DNA of 64,000 bases from assembly GCA_014526335.1 (NCBI GenBank), contig JACTAT010000156.1:218840-282839 (forward strand), in the 5' to 3' direction. A program made the translations under genes and the position numbers. Within the stretch, counting starts at the first letter, position 1. Each line of letters begins with the position of its first letter. Shown here piece after piece: positions 11,901 through 25,045 of the stretch. The stretch is from Chrysaora quinquecirrha. Lineage: Eukaryota; Cnidaria; Scyphozoa; Semaeostomeae; Pelagiidae. The notes beneath the pieces are model-generated. The model saw only the letters and a program-made list of their open reading frames with translations. It ran no database searches and was not told where the DNA came from.

Positions 11901-14900
11901 CAACTAACCAAGCTCGTAGGTATGACTAAAGTCAATGTCTTCGTTTTAAAGATAAATGGACAAAATCTGTAAAACGAAGACATCACTATAAAACCAAAAA
12001 TAAACCAATCCCTGGTCTAGATCATGAATACTTGCATTTATAACGTCCAGAGCACCCTATAAACCAAATATCACAACTAACCAAGCTCGTGGGGATGAGT
12101 TAAGTCAATGTCTTCGTTTTAAAGAAAATGGCCAAAATCTGTAAAACGAAGACATCACTATAAAACCAAAATAAACCAATCCCTGGTCTAAATCATGAAT
12201 ACTTGCATTTATAACGTCCAGAGCACCCTATAATCCAAATATCACAACTAACCAAGCTCGTGGGATGAAAGTCAATGTCTTCGTTTTAAAGATAAATGGA
12301 CAAAATCTGTAAAACGAAGACATCTCTATAAAACCAAAAAACCCAATCAATATTTGGTCTAGGTCATGAATACTTGCATTTATAACGCTCAGAGCACCCT
12401 ATAAACCAAATATCACAACTAACCAAGCTCGTGGGGATGACAAAAGTCAATGTCTTTGTTTTAAAGAAAAATGGCCAAAATCTGTAAAACGAAGACATCA
12501 CTATAAAACCAAAAATAAACCAATCCCTGGTCTAAATCATGAATACTTGCATTTATAACGTCCAGAGCACCCTATAAACCAAATATCACAACTAACCAAG
12601 CTCGTGGGGATGACTAAAGTCAATGTCTTCGTTTTAAAGAAAATGGCCAAAATCTGTAAAACGAAGACATCTCTATAAAACCAAAATAACCGCAATCTTT
12701 GGTCTAGATCATGAATACTTGCATTTATAACGTCCAGAGCACCCTATAAACCAAATATCACAACTAACCAAGCTCGTGGGGATGAGTTAAGTCAATGTCT
12801 TCGTTTTAAAGAAAAATGGCCAAAATCTGTAAAACGAAGACATCTCTATAAAACCAAAAAAAACCGCAATATTTGGTCTAGATCATGAATACTTGCATTT
12901 ATAACGCCCAGAGCACCCTATAAACCAAATATCACAACTAACCAAGCTCATGGGGATGAGATAAGTCAATGTCTTCGTTTTAAAGAAAAATGGCCAAAAT
13001 CTGTAAAACGAAGACATCACTATAAAACCAAAAAAACCAATCCCTGGTCTAAATCATGAATACTTGCATTTATAACGTCCAGAGCACCCCATAAACCAAA
13101 TATCACAACTAACCAAGCTCGTGGGATGACTAAAGTCAATGTCTTCGTTTTAAAGAAAATGGCCAAAATCTGTAAAACGAAGACATCTGTAAAACGAAGA
13201 CATCCCTATAAAACCAAAATAACCGCAATCTTTGGTCTAGATCATGAATACTTGCATTTATAACGTCCAGAGCACCCTATAAACCAAATATCACAACTAA
13301 CCAAGCTCGTGGGGATGAGTAAAGTCAATGTCTTCGTTTTAAAGAAAAATGGCCAAAATCTGTAAAACGAAGACATCACTATAAAACCAAAAATAAACCA
13401 ATCCCTGGTCTAAATAAACCAATCCCTGGTCTAAATCATGAATACTTGCATTTATAACGTCCAGAGCACCCTATAAACCAAATATCACAACTAACCAAGC
13501 TCGTGGGGATGAGTTAAGTCAATGTCTTCGTTTTAAAGAAAAAAAATGGCAAAAATCTGTAAAACGAAGACATCCCTATAAAACCAAAAAATGGACAAAA
13601 TCCGCAATATTTGGTCTAGATCATGAATACTTGCATTCATAACGTCCAGAGCACCCTATAAACCAAATATCACAACTAACCAAGCTCGTGGGGATGAGTT
13701 AAGTCAATGTCTTCGTTTTAAAGAAAAATGGCCAAAATCTGTAAAACGAAGACATCACTATAAAACCAAAAATAAACCAATCCCTGGTCTAAATCATGAA
13801 TACTTGCATTTATAACGTCCAGAGCACCCTATAATCCAAATATCACAACTAACCAAGCTCGTGGGGATGACTAAAGTCAATGTCTTCGTTTTAAAGATAA
13901 ATGGACAAAATCTGTAAAACGAAGACATCTCTATAAAACCAAAAAAAACCCAATCTTTAAACGATTTCTTTGGTCTAGGTCATGAATATTTGCACTTATA
14001 ACGCTCAGAGGACTCTATAAACCAAATATCACAACTAACCAAGCTCGTAGGTATGACTAAAGTCAATGTCTTCGTTTTAAAGAAAAATGGACAAAATCTG
14101 TAAAACGAAGACATCACTATAAAACCAAAATAAACCAATCCCTGGTCTAGATCATGAATACTTGCATTTATAACGTCCAGAGCACCCTATAAACCAAATA
14201 TCACAACTAACCAAGCTCGTGGGGATGAGTTAAGTCAATGTCTTCGTTTTAAAGAAAATGGCCAAAATCTGTAAAACGAAGACAACACTATAAAACCAAA
14301 AATAAACCAATCCCTGGTCTAAATCATGAATACTTGCATTTATAACGTCCAGAGCACCCTATAAACCAAATATCACAACTAACCAAGCTCGTGGGGATGA
14401 GTTAAGTCAATGTCTTCGTTTTAAAGATAAATGGACAAAATCTGTAAAACGAAGACATCTCTATAAAACCAAAAACCCAATCTTTAAACGATTTCTTTGG
14501 TCTAGGTCATGAATATTTGCACTTATAACGCTCAGAGGACTCTATAAACCAAATATCACAACTAACCAAGCTCGTAGGTATGACTAAAGTCAATGTCTTC
14601 GTTTTAAAGATAAATGGACAAAATCTGTAAAACGAAGACATCACTATAAAACCAAAAATAAACCAATCCCTGGTCTAAATCATGAATACTTGCATTTATA
14701 ACGTCCAGAGCACCCTATAAACCAAATATCACAACTAACCAAGCTCGTGGGGATGAGTTAAGTCAATGTCTTCGTTTTAAAGAAAATGGCCAAAATCTGT
14801 AAAACGAAGACATCTCTATAAAACCAAAAAAACCGCAATATTTGGTCTAGATCATGAATACTTGCATTTATAACGTCCAGAGCACCCTATAAACCAAATA

Positions 14901-17900
14901 TCACAACTAACCAAGCTCGTGGGGATGAGATAAGTCAATGTCTTCGTTTTAAAGAAAATGGCCAAAATCTGTAAAACGAAGACATCACTATAAAACCAAA
15001 AATAAACCAATCCCTGGTCTAAATCATGAATACTTGCATTTATAACGTCCAGAGCACCCCATAAACCAAATATCACAACTAACCAAGCTCGTGGGATGAC
15101 TAAAGTCAATGTCTTCGTTTTAAAGAAAATGGCCAAAATCTGTAAAACGAAGACATCTCTATAAAACCAAAATAACCGCAATCTTTGGTCTAGATCATGA
15201 ATACTTGCATTTATAACGTCCAGAGCACCCTATAAACCAAATATCACAACTAACCAAGCTCGTGGGGATGAGTTAAGTCAATGTCTTCGTTTTAAAGAAA
15301 ATGGCCAAAATCTGTAAAACGAAGACATCACTATAAAACCAAAATAAACCAATCCCTGGTCTAAATCATGAATACTTGCATTTATAACGTCCAGAGCACC
15401 CTATAAACCAAATATCACAACTAACCAAGCTCGTGGGGATGACTAAAGTCAATGTCTTCGTTTTAAAGAAAATGGCCAAAATCTGTAAAACGAAGACATC
15501 TCTATAAAACCAAAATAACCGCAATCTTTGGTCTAGATCATGAATACTTGCATTTATAACGTCCAGAGCACCCTATAAACCAAATATCACAACTAACCAA
15601 GCTCGTGGGGATGAGTTAAGTCAATGTCTTCGTTTTAAAGAAAATGGCCAAAATCTGTAAAACGAAGACATCTCTATAAAACCAAAATAACCGCAATCTT
15701 TGGTCTAGATCATGAATACTTGCATTTATAACGTCCAGAGCACCCTATAATCCAAATATCACAACTAACCAAGCTCGTGGGATGACTAAAGTCAATGTCT
15801 TCGTTTTAAAGATAAATGGACAAAATCTGTAAAACGAAGACATCTCTATAAAACCAAAAAACCCAATCTTTAAACGATTTCTTTGGTCTAGGTCATGAAT
15901 ATTTGCACTTATAACGCTCAGAGGACTCTATAAACCAAATATCACAACTAACCAAGCTCGTAGGTATGACTAAAGTCAATGTCTTCGTTTTAAAGATAAA
16001 TGGACAAAATCTGTAAAACGAAGACATCACTATAAAACCAAAAATAAACCAATCCCTGGTCTAGATCATGAATACTTGCATTTATAACGTCCAGAGCACC
16101 CTATAAACCAAATATCACAACTAACCAAGCTCGTGGGGATGAGTTAAGTCAATGTCTTCGTTTTAAAGAAAAATGGCCAAAATCTGTAAAACGAAGACAA
16201 CACTATAAAACCAAAAATAAACCAATCCCTGGTCTAAATCATGAATACTTGCATTTATAACGTCCAGAGCACCCTATAATCCAAATATCACAACTAACCA
16301 AGCTCGTGGGATGACTAAAGTCAATGTCTTCGTTTTAAAGATAAATGGACAAAATCTGTAAAACGAAGACATCTCTATAAAACCAAAAAACCCAATCTTT
16401 AAACGATTTCTTTGGTCTAGGTCATGAATATTTGCACTTATAACGCTCAGAGGACTCTATAAACCAAATATCACAACTAACCAAGCTCGTAGGTATGACT
16501 AAAGTCAATGTCTTCGTTTTAAAGATAAATGGACAAAATCTGTAAAACGAAGACATCACTATAAAACCAAAAATAAACCAATCCCTGGTCTAAATCATGA
16601 ATACTTGCATTTATAACGTCCAGAGCACCCTATAAACCAAATATCACAACTAACCAAGCTCGTGGGGACTAAAGTCAATGTCTTCGTTTTAAAGAAAATG
16701 GCCAAAATCTGTAAAACGAAGACATCTCTATAAAACCAAAATAACCGCAATCTTTGGTCTAGATCATGAATACTTGCATTTATAACGTCCAGAGCACCCT
16801 ATAAACCAAATATCACAACTAACCAAGCTCGTGGAATGAGTTAAGTCAATGTCTTCGTTTTAAAGAAAAATGGCCAAAATCTGTAAAACGAAGACATCTC
16901 TATAAAACCAAAAAACCGCAATATTTGGTCTAGATCATGAATACTTGCATTTATAACGTCCAGAGCACAGTATCACAACTAACGGAGCTCGTGGGGAGTG
17001 ACGTAAAGTCAATGTCTTCGTTTTAAAGAAAAATGGCCAAAATCTGTAAAACGAAGACATCACTATAAAACCAAAAATAAACCAATCCCTGGTCTAAATC
17101 ATGAATACTTGTATTTATAACGTCCAGAGCACCCTATAAACCAAATATCACAACTAACCAAGCTCGTGGGGATGACAAAAGTCAATGTCTTCGTTTTAAA
17201 GAAAATGGCCAAAATCTGTAAAACGAAGACATCTCTATAAAACCAAAATAACCGCAATCTTTGGTCTAGATCATGAATACTTGCATTTATAACGTCCAGA
17301 GCACCCTATAAACCAAATATCACAACTAACCAAGCTCGTGGGGATGAGTTAAGTCAATGTCTTCGTTTTAAAGAAAATGGCCAAAATCTGTAAAACGAAG
17401 ACATCACTATAAAACCAAAATAAACCAATCCCTGGTCTAAATCATGAATACTTGCATTTATAACGTCCAGAGCACCCTATAAACCAAATATCACAACTAA
17501 CCAAGCTCGTGGGGATGACTAAAGTCAATGTCTTCGTTTTAAAGAAAATGGCCAAAATCTGTAAAACGAAGACATCTCTATAAAACCAAAATAAAACAAT
17601 CCCTGGTCTAGATCATGAATACTTGCATTTATAACGTCCAGAGCACCCTATAAACCAAATATCACAACTAACCAAGCTCGTGGGGATGACTAAAGTCAAT
17701 GTCTTCGTTTTAAAGAAAAATGGCCAAAATCTGTAAAACGAAGACATCACTATAAAACCAAAATAAACCAATCCCTGGTCTAAATCATGAATACTTGCAT
17801 TTATAACGTCCAGAGCACCCTATAAACCAAATATCACAACTAACCAAGCTCGTGGGATGACTAAAGTCAATGTCTTCGTTTTAAAGAAAAATGGCCAAAA

Positions 17901-20900
17901 TCTGTAAAACGAAGACATCTCTATAAAACCAAAATAACCGCAATCTTTGGTCTAGATCATGAATACTTGCATTTATAACGTCCAGAGCACCCTATAAACC
18001 AAATATCACAACTAACCAAGCTCGTGGGGATGAATGTCTTCGTTTTAAGTCAATGTCTTCGTTTTAAAGAAAAATGGCACAAAATCTGTAAAACGAAGAC
18101 ATCACTATAAAACCAAAATAAACCAATCCCTGGTCTAGAATCATGAATACTTGCATTTATAACGTCCAGAGCACCCTATAAACCAAATATCACAACTAAC
18201 CAAGCTCGTGGGGATGAGTTAAGTCAATGTCTTCGTTTTAAAGAAAAATGGCCAAAATCTGTAAAACGAAGACATCACTATAAAACCAAAAAAACCAATC
18301 CGCAATCCCTGGTCTAGATCATGAATACTTGCATTTATAACGTCCAGAGCACCCTATAAACCAAATATCACAACTAACCAAGCTCGTGGGGATGACTAAA
18401 GTCAATGTCTTCGTTTTAAAGATAAATGGACAAAATCTGTAAAACGAAGACATCTCTATAAAACCAAAATAACCCAATCTTTGGTCTAGATCATGAATAC
18501 TTGCATTTATAACGTCCAGAGCACCCTATAAACCAAATATCACAACTAACCAAGCTCGTGGGGATGAGTTAAGTCAATGTCTTCGTTTTAAAGAAAATGG
18601 CCAAAATCTGTAAAACGAAGACAACACTATAAAACCAAAATAAACCAATCCCTGGTCTAAATCATGAATACTTGCATTTATAACGTCCAGAGCACCCTAT
18701 AATCCAAATATCACAACTAACCAAGCTCGTGGGATGACTAAAGTCAATGTCTTCGTTTTAAAGATAAATGGACAAAATCTGTAAAACGAAGACATCTCTA
18801 TAAAACCAAAAAACCCAATCTTTAAACGATTTCTTTGGTCTAGGTCATGAATATTTGCACTTATAACGCTCAGAGGACTCTATAAACCAAATATCACAAC
18901 TAACCAAGCTCGTAGGTATGACTAAAGTCAATGTCTTCGTTTTAAAGATAAATGGACAAAATCTGTAAAACGAAGACATCACTATAAAACCAAAAATAAA
19001 CCAATCCCTGGTCTAAATCATGAATACTTGCATTTATAACGTCCAGAGCACCCTATAAACCAAATATCACAACTAACCAAGCTCGTGGGATGACTAAAGT
19101 CAATGTCTTCGTTTTAAAGAAAATGGCCAAAATCTGTAAAACGAAGACATCTCTATAAAACCAAAATAACCGCAATCTTTGGTCTAGATCATGAATACTT
19201 GCATTTATAACGTCCAGAGCACCCTATAAACCAAATATCACAACTAACCAAGCTCGTGGGAATGAGTTAAGTCAATGTCTTCGTTTTAAAGAAAAATGGC
19301 CAAAATCTGTAAAACGAAGACATCTCTATAAAACCAAAAAACCGCAATATTTGGTCTAGATCATGAATACTTGCATTTATAACGTCCAGAGCACCCTATA
19401 AACCAAATATCACAACTAACCAAGCTCATGGGGATGAGATAAGTCAATGTCTTCGTTTTAAAGAAAATGGCCAAAATCTGTAAAACGAAGACATCACTAT
19501 AAAACCAAAATAAACCAATCCCTGGTCTAAATCATGAATACTTGTATTTATAACGTCCAGAGCACCCTATAAACCAAATATCACAACTAACCAAGCTCGT
19601 GGGGATGACTAAAGTCAATGTCTTCGTTTTAAAGAAAATGGCCAAAATCTGTAAAACGAAGACATCTCTATAAAACCAAAATAACCGCAATCTTTGGTCT
19701 AGATCATGAATACTTGCATTTATAACGTCCAGAGCACCCTATAAACCAAATATCACAACTAACCAAGCTCGTGGGGATGAGTTAAGTCAATGTCTTCGTT
19801 TTAAAGAAAATGGCCAAAATCTGTAAAACGAAGACATCACTATAAAACCAAAATAAACCAATCCCTGGTCTAAATCATGAATACTTGCATTTATAACGTC
19901 CAGAGCACCCTATAAACCAAATATCACAACTAACCAAGCTCGTGGGGACTAAAGTCAATGTCTTCGTTTTAAAGAAAATGGCCAAAATCTGTAAAACGAA
20001 GACATCTCTATAAACCAAAATAACCGCAATCTTTGGTCTAGATCATGAATACTTGCATTTATAACGTCCAGAGCACCCTATAAACCAAATATCACAACTA
20101 ACCAAGCTCGTGGGGATGAGTTAAGTCAATGTCTTCGTTTTAAAGAAAATGGCCAAAATCTGTAAAACGAAGACATCTCTATAAAACCAAAATAACCGCA
20201 ATCTTTGGTCTAGATCATGAATACTTGCATTTATAACGTCCAGAGCACCCTATAATCCAAATATCACAACTAACCAAGCTCGTGGGATGACTAAAGTCAA
20301 TGTCTTCGTTTTAAAGATAAATGGACAAAATCTGTAAAACGAAGACATCTCTATAAAACCAAAAAACCCAATCTTTAAACGATTTCTTTGGTCTAGGTCA
20401 TGAATATTTGCACTTATAACGCTCAGAGGACTCTATAAACCAAATATCACAACTAACCAAGCTCGTAGGTATGACTAAAGTCAATGTCTTCGTTTTAAAG
20501 ATAAATGGACAAAATCTGTAAAACGAAGACATCACTATAAAACCAAGAATAAACCAATCCCTGGTCTAGATCATGAATACTTGCATTTATAACGTCCAGA
20601 GCACCCTATAAACCAAATATCACAACTAACCAAGCTCGTGGGGATGAGTTAAGTCAATGTCTTCGTTTTAAAGAAAATGGCCAAAATCTGTAAAACGAAG
20701 ACATCACTATAAAACCAAAATAAACCAATCCCTGGTCTAAATCATGAATACTTGCATTTATAACGTCCAGAGCACCCTATAATCCAAATATCACAACTAA
20801 CCAAGCTCGTGGGGATGACTAAAGTCAATGTCTTCGTTTTAAAGATAAATGGACAAAATCTGTAAAACGAAGACATCTCTATAAAACCAAAATACCCAAT

Positions 20901-21134
20901 CTTTAAACGATTTCTTTGGTCTAGGTCATGAATATTTGCACTTATAACGCTCAGAGGACTCTATAAACCAAATATCACAACTAACCAAGCTCGTAGGTAT
21001 GACTTAAGTCAATGTCTTCGTTTTAAAGATAAATGGACAAAATCTGTAAAACGAAGACATCACTATAAAACCAAGAATAAACCAATCCCTGGTCTAGATC
21101 ATGAATATTTGCACTTATAACGTCCAGAGCACCC
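8936..21134 (+). repeat. Large satellite array, about 172-bp monomer, about 71 copies
   Basis: Head-to-tail monomers start near 8940, 9111, 9284 and 9457, giving periods of 171-173 bp, and continue for 12.2 kb. Each monomer holds GTCAATGTCTTCGTTTTAAAG, then CTGTAAAACGAAGACATC (an inverted repeat of its start), CATGAATACTTGCATTTATA, GTCCAGAGCACCCTATAAAC and CTAACCAAGCTCGTGGGG. Two main variants alternate; the rarer one carries TTTAAACGATTTC and AACGCTCAGAGGACTC. Short internal indels and partial duplications occur, for example near 11101, 13190, 13410 and 18035. The same monomer appears inverted at 27232-30312. Confidence 0.97.
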
Positions 21135-21136
21135 TA

Positions 21137-21458
21137 CTCTTAGGTGCCTAATTGCCGTCCCCCCGCTTATTAATTTTTGAAAATTTTTCCAACCCCCAAT
21201 CTTATTAGGACCCCCACTTATTAAATTTTTCAACTTCGCGTAAGTGACGCGTTTTGAAAATTCATATCAGAGTATTCAAAATCACAAATTAAATAGATAC
21301 CAGTCTTGCATGGACAAAATAAGATAAAACTTTGGTCTGAGTCTTGAGTCATTTTAACAAAATCCAACCCCCCGCTAATTGGGACCCCCCGGCAATTAAT
21401 TTTCAACAAAAATCCAACCCCCGCTAATTGGGACCCCCGGCAATTAGGCACCTAAGAG
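21137..21458. mobile_element. TA-flanked MITE inserted in the satellite array
   Basis: A 322-bp insertion with perfect terminal inverted repeats of about 21 bp (starting CTCTTAGGTGCC, ending GGCACCTAAGAG). It interrupts a monomer exactly at its CCCTATAAACC site and is flanked by a TA duplication at 21135-21136 and 21459-21460. The interior has several GGGACCCCC/AATTAATTTT-like blocks in both orientations and no transposase. TA duplications and short inverted repeats fit a non-autonomous Tc1/mariner-type element; that class is inferred. Confidence 0.85.
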
Positions 21459-21508
21459 TATAAACCAAATATCACAAGTAACCAAGCTCGTGGGGATGAG
21501 ATAAGTCA
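21459..21508 (+). repeat. Remainder of the MITE-interrupted satellite monomer (inner edge of left array)
   Basis: TATAAACCAAATATCAC through GGGGATGAGATAAGTCAAT continues the monomer broken by the MITE. The array then ends abruptly about 115 bp downstream of the transposase stop codon. Confidence 0.8.
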
Positions 21509-21622
21509 ATAAAAGCCAAAACATATTTCATTTAACATAACAATATTTTAACATAACAATTCTCTGTTTGCGAAAGTTTAAGTATAGTGAAAATGTATTT
21601 TTTGAATTGGAAAACACAAATT

Positions 21623-24340
21623 TTAACGAAAGATTACTCCAAGTTCAGATTTTAAATAGTCCTTATGTGACTCTCGAAGCATATCTCTGACGTCAGTTGT
21701 AATCTCAACATAATCCGGTGTGAAATAAGGGAATCGTTCCATAATACATTTCTTTCTTGTGTGATAGAACCTTGTTGTTTCCTTTTTTGACGCACGCTTT
21801 TTGCTCCAGTCACCTTCTACTGGATAATACCACCTTTCATCATGTGCCCGTACAAGGTCAAAAGGCATAATACGTTGGCGATGGCAAAAGTCAACATCGC
21901 ATGTTTTGCATTTGCTTGCATTCTCAGGTAGAAAGAGGAGGCGAAACTGATTTTCATTGTGATGTATCAGAGTATAGGGATTTGTTGATTCACTTGTACC
22001 ACTTGAAACTTCTTTAGATTCACGAATCTTCAAAGCATCAACTCGAGGTACTTTCTTTGGGGGTCTGTATCTCCACTTGTTCCTTGATCCTTTCTTCCCA
22101 GCGACATTTTTGCACACATCATGTTCTGCTAGAGAGGTTTTGTTGCGTTTTTTGTTGAACTTCTTGTGAATGAACTCCAGATGTTGACTTAAAATTGACT
22201 TTAATTGAGCAACAGCAAGGGAGTGCTTGCATATGCCATCATGGCGAAATCTCCCACATATGCATGTGGCATGATCATGGTACAATGTCACAGAAACAGT
22301 GCCATGCTTGGTACTTTTGCTTGCAACTTCGAAGCAAACTTTGGCATGAACTTGTAAATCTGCTTTCCTCTGAATGGCGTGTGGATGGTTGATTAATAAA
22401 TTGACTTCTTCTTCAAGAGTGGTTGCGCCCTCTGTTGAGTAACCAAAATGATCCACTAGTTTCCCTTTCAAGTCAATATCAACAGCCTGATATTCCACAT
22501 TTTGATCGTCTGGTACATTGCATTGTGGCCAAGGGACATCTTTACACTGTATGATGTCCTCCATTGTCAATTTCTGAATTCTGGCAAGATATTCTTTTCT
22601 CATATTGGCCGTCCATTCATACCAGATTTCAGCTGGTACCTGAAAAGGCTTGCCAATTTCTTGCAATTCATATTCATCACTCAGTCCAGCAATTGCTGCT
22701 TGGTATTCCTCTTGTTCATGCCGATGTACTTCCTCAAACACATATTTCACAAACTGCATTTTGTTGAGATTGCTAACTCCTTGGTTTCTGCGAATATAAG
22801 CTTCTTTGGCTGATTTGAATACTTTGTTCATGGATTCAGAATTGTTGGTGTAACATCTAAGAATCTTGTTATCATCACCTTGCATCATTCCTCCCTTCTT
22901 TCGGACTTTTTCAACCATATGTTTTCGCATCATGTCGTAATGTTTATCAAGGTATGTCCAGTATTTTGGAACATAATTTTCTCTGGCTTGTTTCTGCAAT
23001 AGTGTTTCTTTCTTATCCATTTCATCTCGAATTGAGTCAAGGCGCTGACGCAAATCATTACTATCGAAAGCATCAAGAACGCCCTCCACTTTGCCTTTTA
23101 CACCAAATGTTTTCTCCAAAAAATATCTCTGGTCTTTTTTTTCTCGAATTCCTATTTGTCGTAGTTCGTCGGTGCAATTACCTTCGAAGTGTTTGAAACA
23201 TCTTAGTGCCTTGCCACTTTTTAACTCATCTTTAAAAGCCTTTTGAAGCTGCTCTTCTCCATCAGTAATAAATCCTCTCACCTTTTTAAACTTTGGTGAT
23301 ACTGTTGTGCATTTTGCAGCAAATATTCTATATGCCTCGTATGTTTTTCTGTGATGTATCATAGTAGGCCCTAAAAATATAGGGCTTTCGCCTGTCCTTT
23401 TTACCTTTAAAAGAAGATGCTTGTAAACGATCGGCGTAACCTCAAAAGAACCCATGTTGAATGTAGGGTCAACGCTTATAGGATGGGAGAATACCTCAGA
23501 CGTCGTGAAACGTTCAAGGTCTCGGCACATAATATTAGTTCCAAAAATCCAAAGGTCCTCTGGAAAGTCGGTATGATGCAATACCAGATCATCCTTGTCT
23601 CTGGCATATTTTAGGAGATCCGCGACATCATCGTTTGAATTTTCATCCAGCCTTGCTTTCAAATTGTACAATTGCTGCCTGCCACGGGGAATATCTGATG
23701 GATTGGGTACACCACTTATTCCGCCAGCACTTTGTCTTACTTCATTGTATACAGTGGCTGCTTGCTTATTCTGGAGTCCTGTTTTCATTGATGCTATCGT
23801 ACTTTTTTTGGTTGGAAAGTATGGCCGTTTTTCAATAGATTTGCTATTTCCGTGGCCTTGTACTGCAAATTCAACTCTTCCCTCGTCGTTTTCAACAATG
23901 TATTGCAATATGCAAACATTGTTTACATAATTTCCTTCATTATCTTTTAAAAGAAATATTGATCGCGTCAGAGAAGGAGCTGATTTGTTTCTTCTGGAAT
24001 TTTGGAGAAGATGGTACTCATTTAGGTTACTGATTGGAACTTCTTTACGCTGCATAACATACCATTTACTGTCAATCTCTTGCATTGTTGTGACACCACA
24101 TTTGATATATCCATCATATACCCCATTCATGTCGGCTTTGAGATCTTCCCAATGCATAAAACATCTTAAATCTATGAGAAATGATGCAGTCTCTCGAACT
24201 TTCAACGGCTGTTGCGTACATTTGAGGGTATTTGCCCCACTGCTTGTGATTATAGAGATTGCTTCTTTCGATGAATATCTACTTTGCCGTCCGGCCTCGT
24301 AAATAGGTATTTTCGTATCATTTTTCCAATACTCAACCTT
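21623..24340 (-). CDS. MULE-type transposase with SWIM zinc finger (last exon of a fused gene)
   Basis: The 906-codon exon starts after a TTTTATTTTAG acceptor at 24341 and ends at the stop at 21623. A DDE-like core is visible, numbering from the internal Met at 24205: Asp246 in SVDPTFNMG, Asp315 in GFITDGEEQLQKAF followed by CFKHFEGN, and Glu457 in TNNSESMNKVFK. A SWIM finger (CxCx8CxH, CICGRFRHDGICKH) lies at residues 648-661. This order, transposase core then SWIM, is characteristic of Mutator-like (MULE) transposases, which cut and paste DNA by recognising terminal inverted repeats. A further Cys/His cluster (CKTCDVDFCH) follows near the C terminus. The frame is uninterrupted over 2.7 kb, so this copy looks recently active. 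Inverted satellite arrays on both sides are the likely substrate. The exact MULE family and the DDE assignment need an alignment. Confidence 0.9.
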   Translation of the reverse strand, partial: KVEYWKNDTKIPIYEAGRQSRYSSKEAISIITSSGANTLKCTQQPLKVRETASFLIDLRCFMHWEDLKADMNGVYDGYIKCGVTTMQEIDSKWYVMQRKEVPISNLNEYHLLQNSRRNKSAPSLTRSIFLLKDNEGNYVNNVCILQYIVENDEGRVEFAVQGHGNSKSIEKRPYFPTKKSTIASMKTGLQNKQAATVYNEVRQSAGGISGVPNPSDIPRGRQQLYNLKARLDENSNDDVADLLKYARDKDDLVLHHTDFPEDLWIFGTNIMCRDLERFTTSEVFSHPISVDPTFNMGSFEVTPIVYKHLLLKVKRTGESPIFLGPTMIHHRKTYEAYRIFAAKCTTVSPKFKKVRGFITDGEEQLQKAFKDELKSGKALRCFKHFEGNCTDELRQIGIREKKDQRYFLEKTFGVKGKVEGVLDAFDSNDLRQRLDSIRDEMDKKETLLQKQARENYVPKYWTYLDKHYDMMRKHMVEKVRKKGGMMQGDDNKILRCYTNNSESMNKVFKSAKEAYIRRNQGVSNLNKMQFVKYVFEEVHRHEQEEYQAAIAGLSDEYELQEIGKPFQVPAEIWYEWTANMRKEYLARIQKLTMEDIIQCKDVPWPQCNVPDDQNVEYQAVDIDLKGKLVDHFGYSTEGATTLEEEVNLLINHPHAIQRKADLQVHAKVCFEVASKSTKHGTVSVTLYHDHATCICGRFRHDGICKHSLAVAQLKSILSQHLEFIHKKFNKKRNKTSLAEHDVCKNVAGKKGSRNKWRYRPPKKVPRVDALKIRESKEVSSGTSESTNPYTLIHHNENQFRLLFLPENASKCKTCDVDFCHRQRIMPFDLVRAHDERWYYPVEGDWSKKRASKKETTRFYHTRKKCIMERFPYFTPDYVEITTDVRDMLRESHKDYLKSELGVIFR

Positions 24341-24610
24341 CTAAAATAAAATGAATATCATGAGTTTTTAGAAATCAAACTGCATTTAGGAGGATTCCTA
24401 TTAATCTAAGCGATTTGGTAACCAGCAATTGTTCCCTTTTAAGAATTTTCAGTAGGCCTATTCAGGCCATTTCGAATTTTCTCACAAAGATCTGTTGAAA
24501 TTTGCGTTGTGCGTTGTGCGTTGTGCGATGTGCGTTATGCGAACCTTTTCAAGTAAATTTGAACGAAATTGTACCGTATTGAGGGTTACTAAAATCTTTA
24601 TAAACATTAC

Positions 24611-24869
24611 CTCTGTGATAATGAATGGTGATATATCTGCAAGAACTTCAATCTCATCAGTGCTGTTCTCTTGTTCAGTCTCACAAGAGCTGATTATGTC
24701 AATACGCTCGGAGAGGTCAATGCTTTGAATGGAATCCTTACTATTTCTGCTGCTAGGTGTACTTGAATCACAAATTTCAATGGCTTGAATTTCAGAATCT
24801 GCGTCTTCATCAGAAGTTTCACGACAGGAGTCCATAATCTCCGCTCCATATCTTTCCCCTATAAATGGC
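24611..24869 (-). CDS. Acidic Ser/Asp/Glu-rich linker exon of the fused gene
   Basis: This 259-bp exon runs from a TTTTAACAG acceptor to a GAG|GTAATG donor. It starts in phase 2, completing an Arg codon with the previous exon, and ends in phase 0, matching the transposase exon. It encodes a hydrophilic stretch (for example SCRETSDEDADSEIQAIEI) rich in acidic and Ser residues, probably a disordered linker between the peptidase-like and transposase regions. An internal ATG at 24835 could alternatively start a separate transposase protein of about 980 residues if a promoter lay upstream. Confidence 0.7.
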
Positions 24870-25045
24870 CTGTTAAAAGAATGAGAAAAGATGAATTTTT
24901 TGACCTGAAATTTGAAATGAAAAAAAAACTAGATTAATTACAGTTCAAACGATAATATTTCACTACCTCGCGTCACTTTCATACAATGCTGTCAGAAACC
25001 GCGCGGCACAATAATGCAAGGCATTAAACAATGAGTTTTACATAC

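Noticed and set aside
14852..15181. 109-codon frame on the - strand within the satellite
   Set aside because: It only spans two satellite monomers and repeats the same residues twice; it is an accident of monomer length.
8936..21134. CRISPR-like array of regularly spaced repeats
   Set aside because: The whole 172-bp unit repeats, with no unique spacers, the genome is eukaryotic, and no cas genes are present. It is a satellite array.
22195..24302. Several 65-110 codon frames on the + strand opposite the transposase
   Set aside because: They are antisense shadows of a long conserved coding exon with recognisable transposase motifs on the other strand.
24482..24835. Independent 117-residue acidic protein
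   Set aside because: The last part of that frame reads through a GTAATG donor into intron. The acidic portion joins the transposase exon in phase, so it is an exon of the larger gene.
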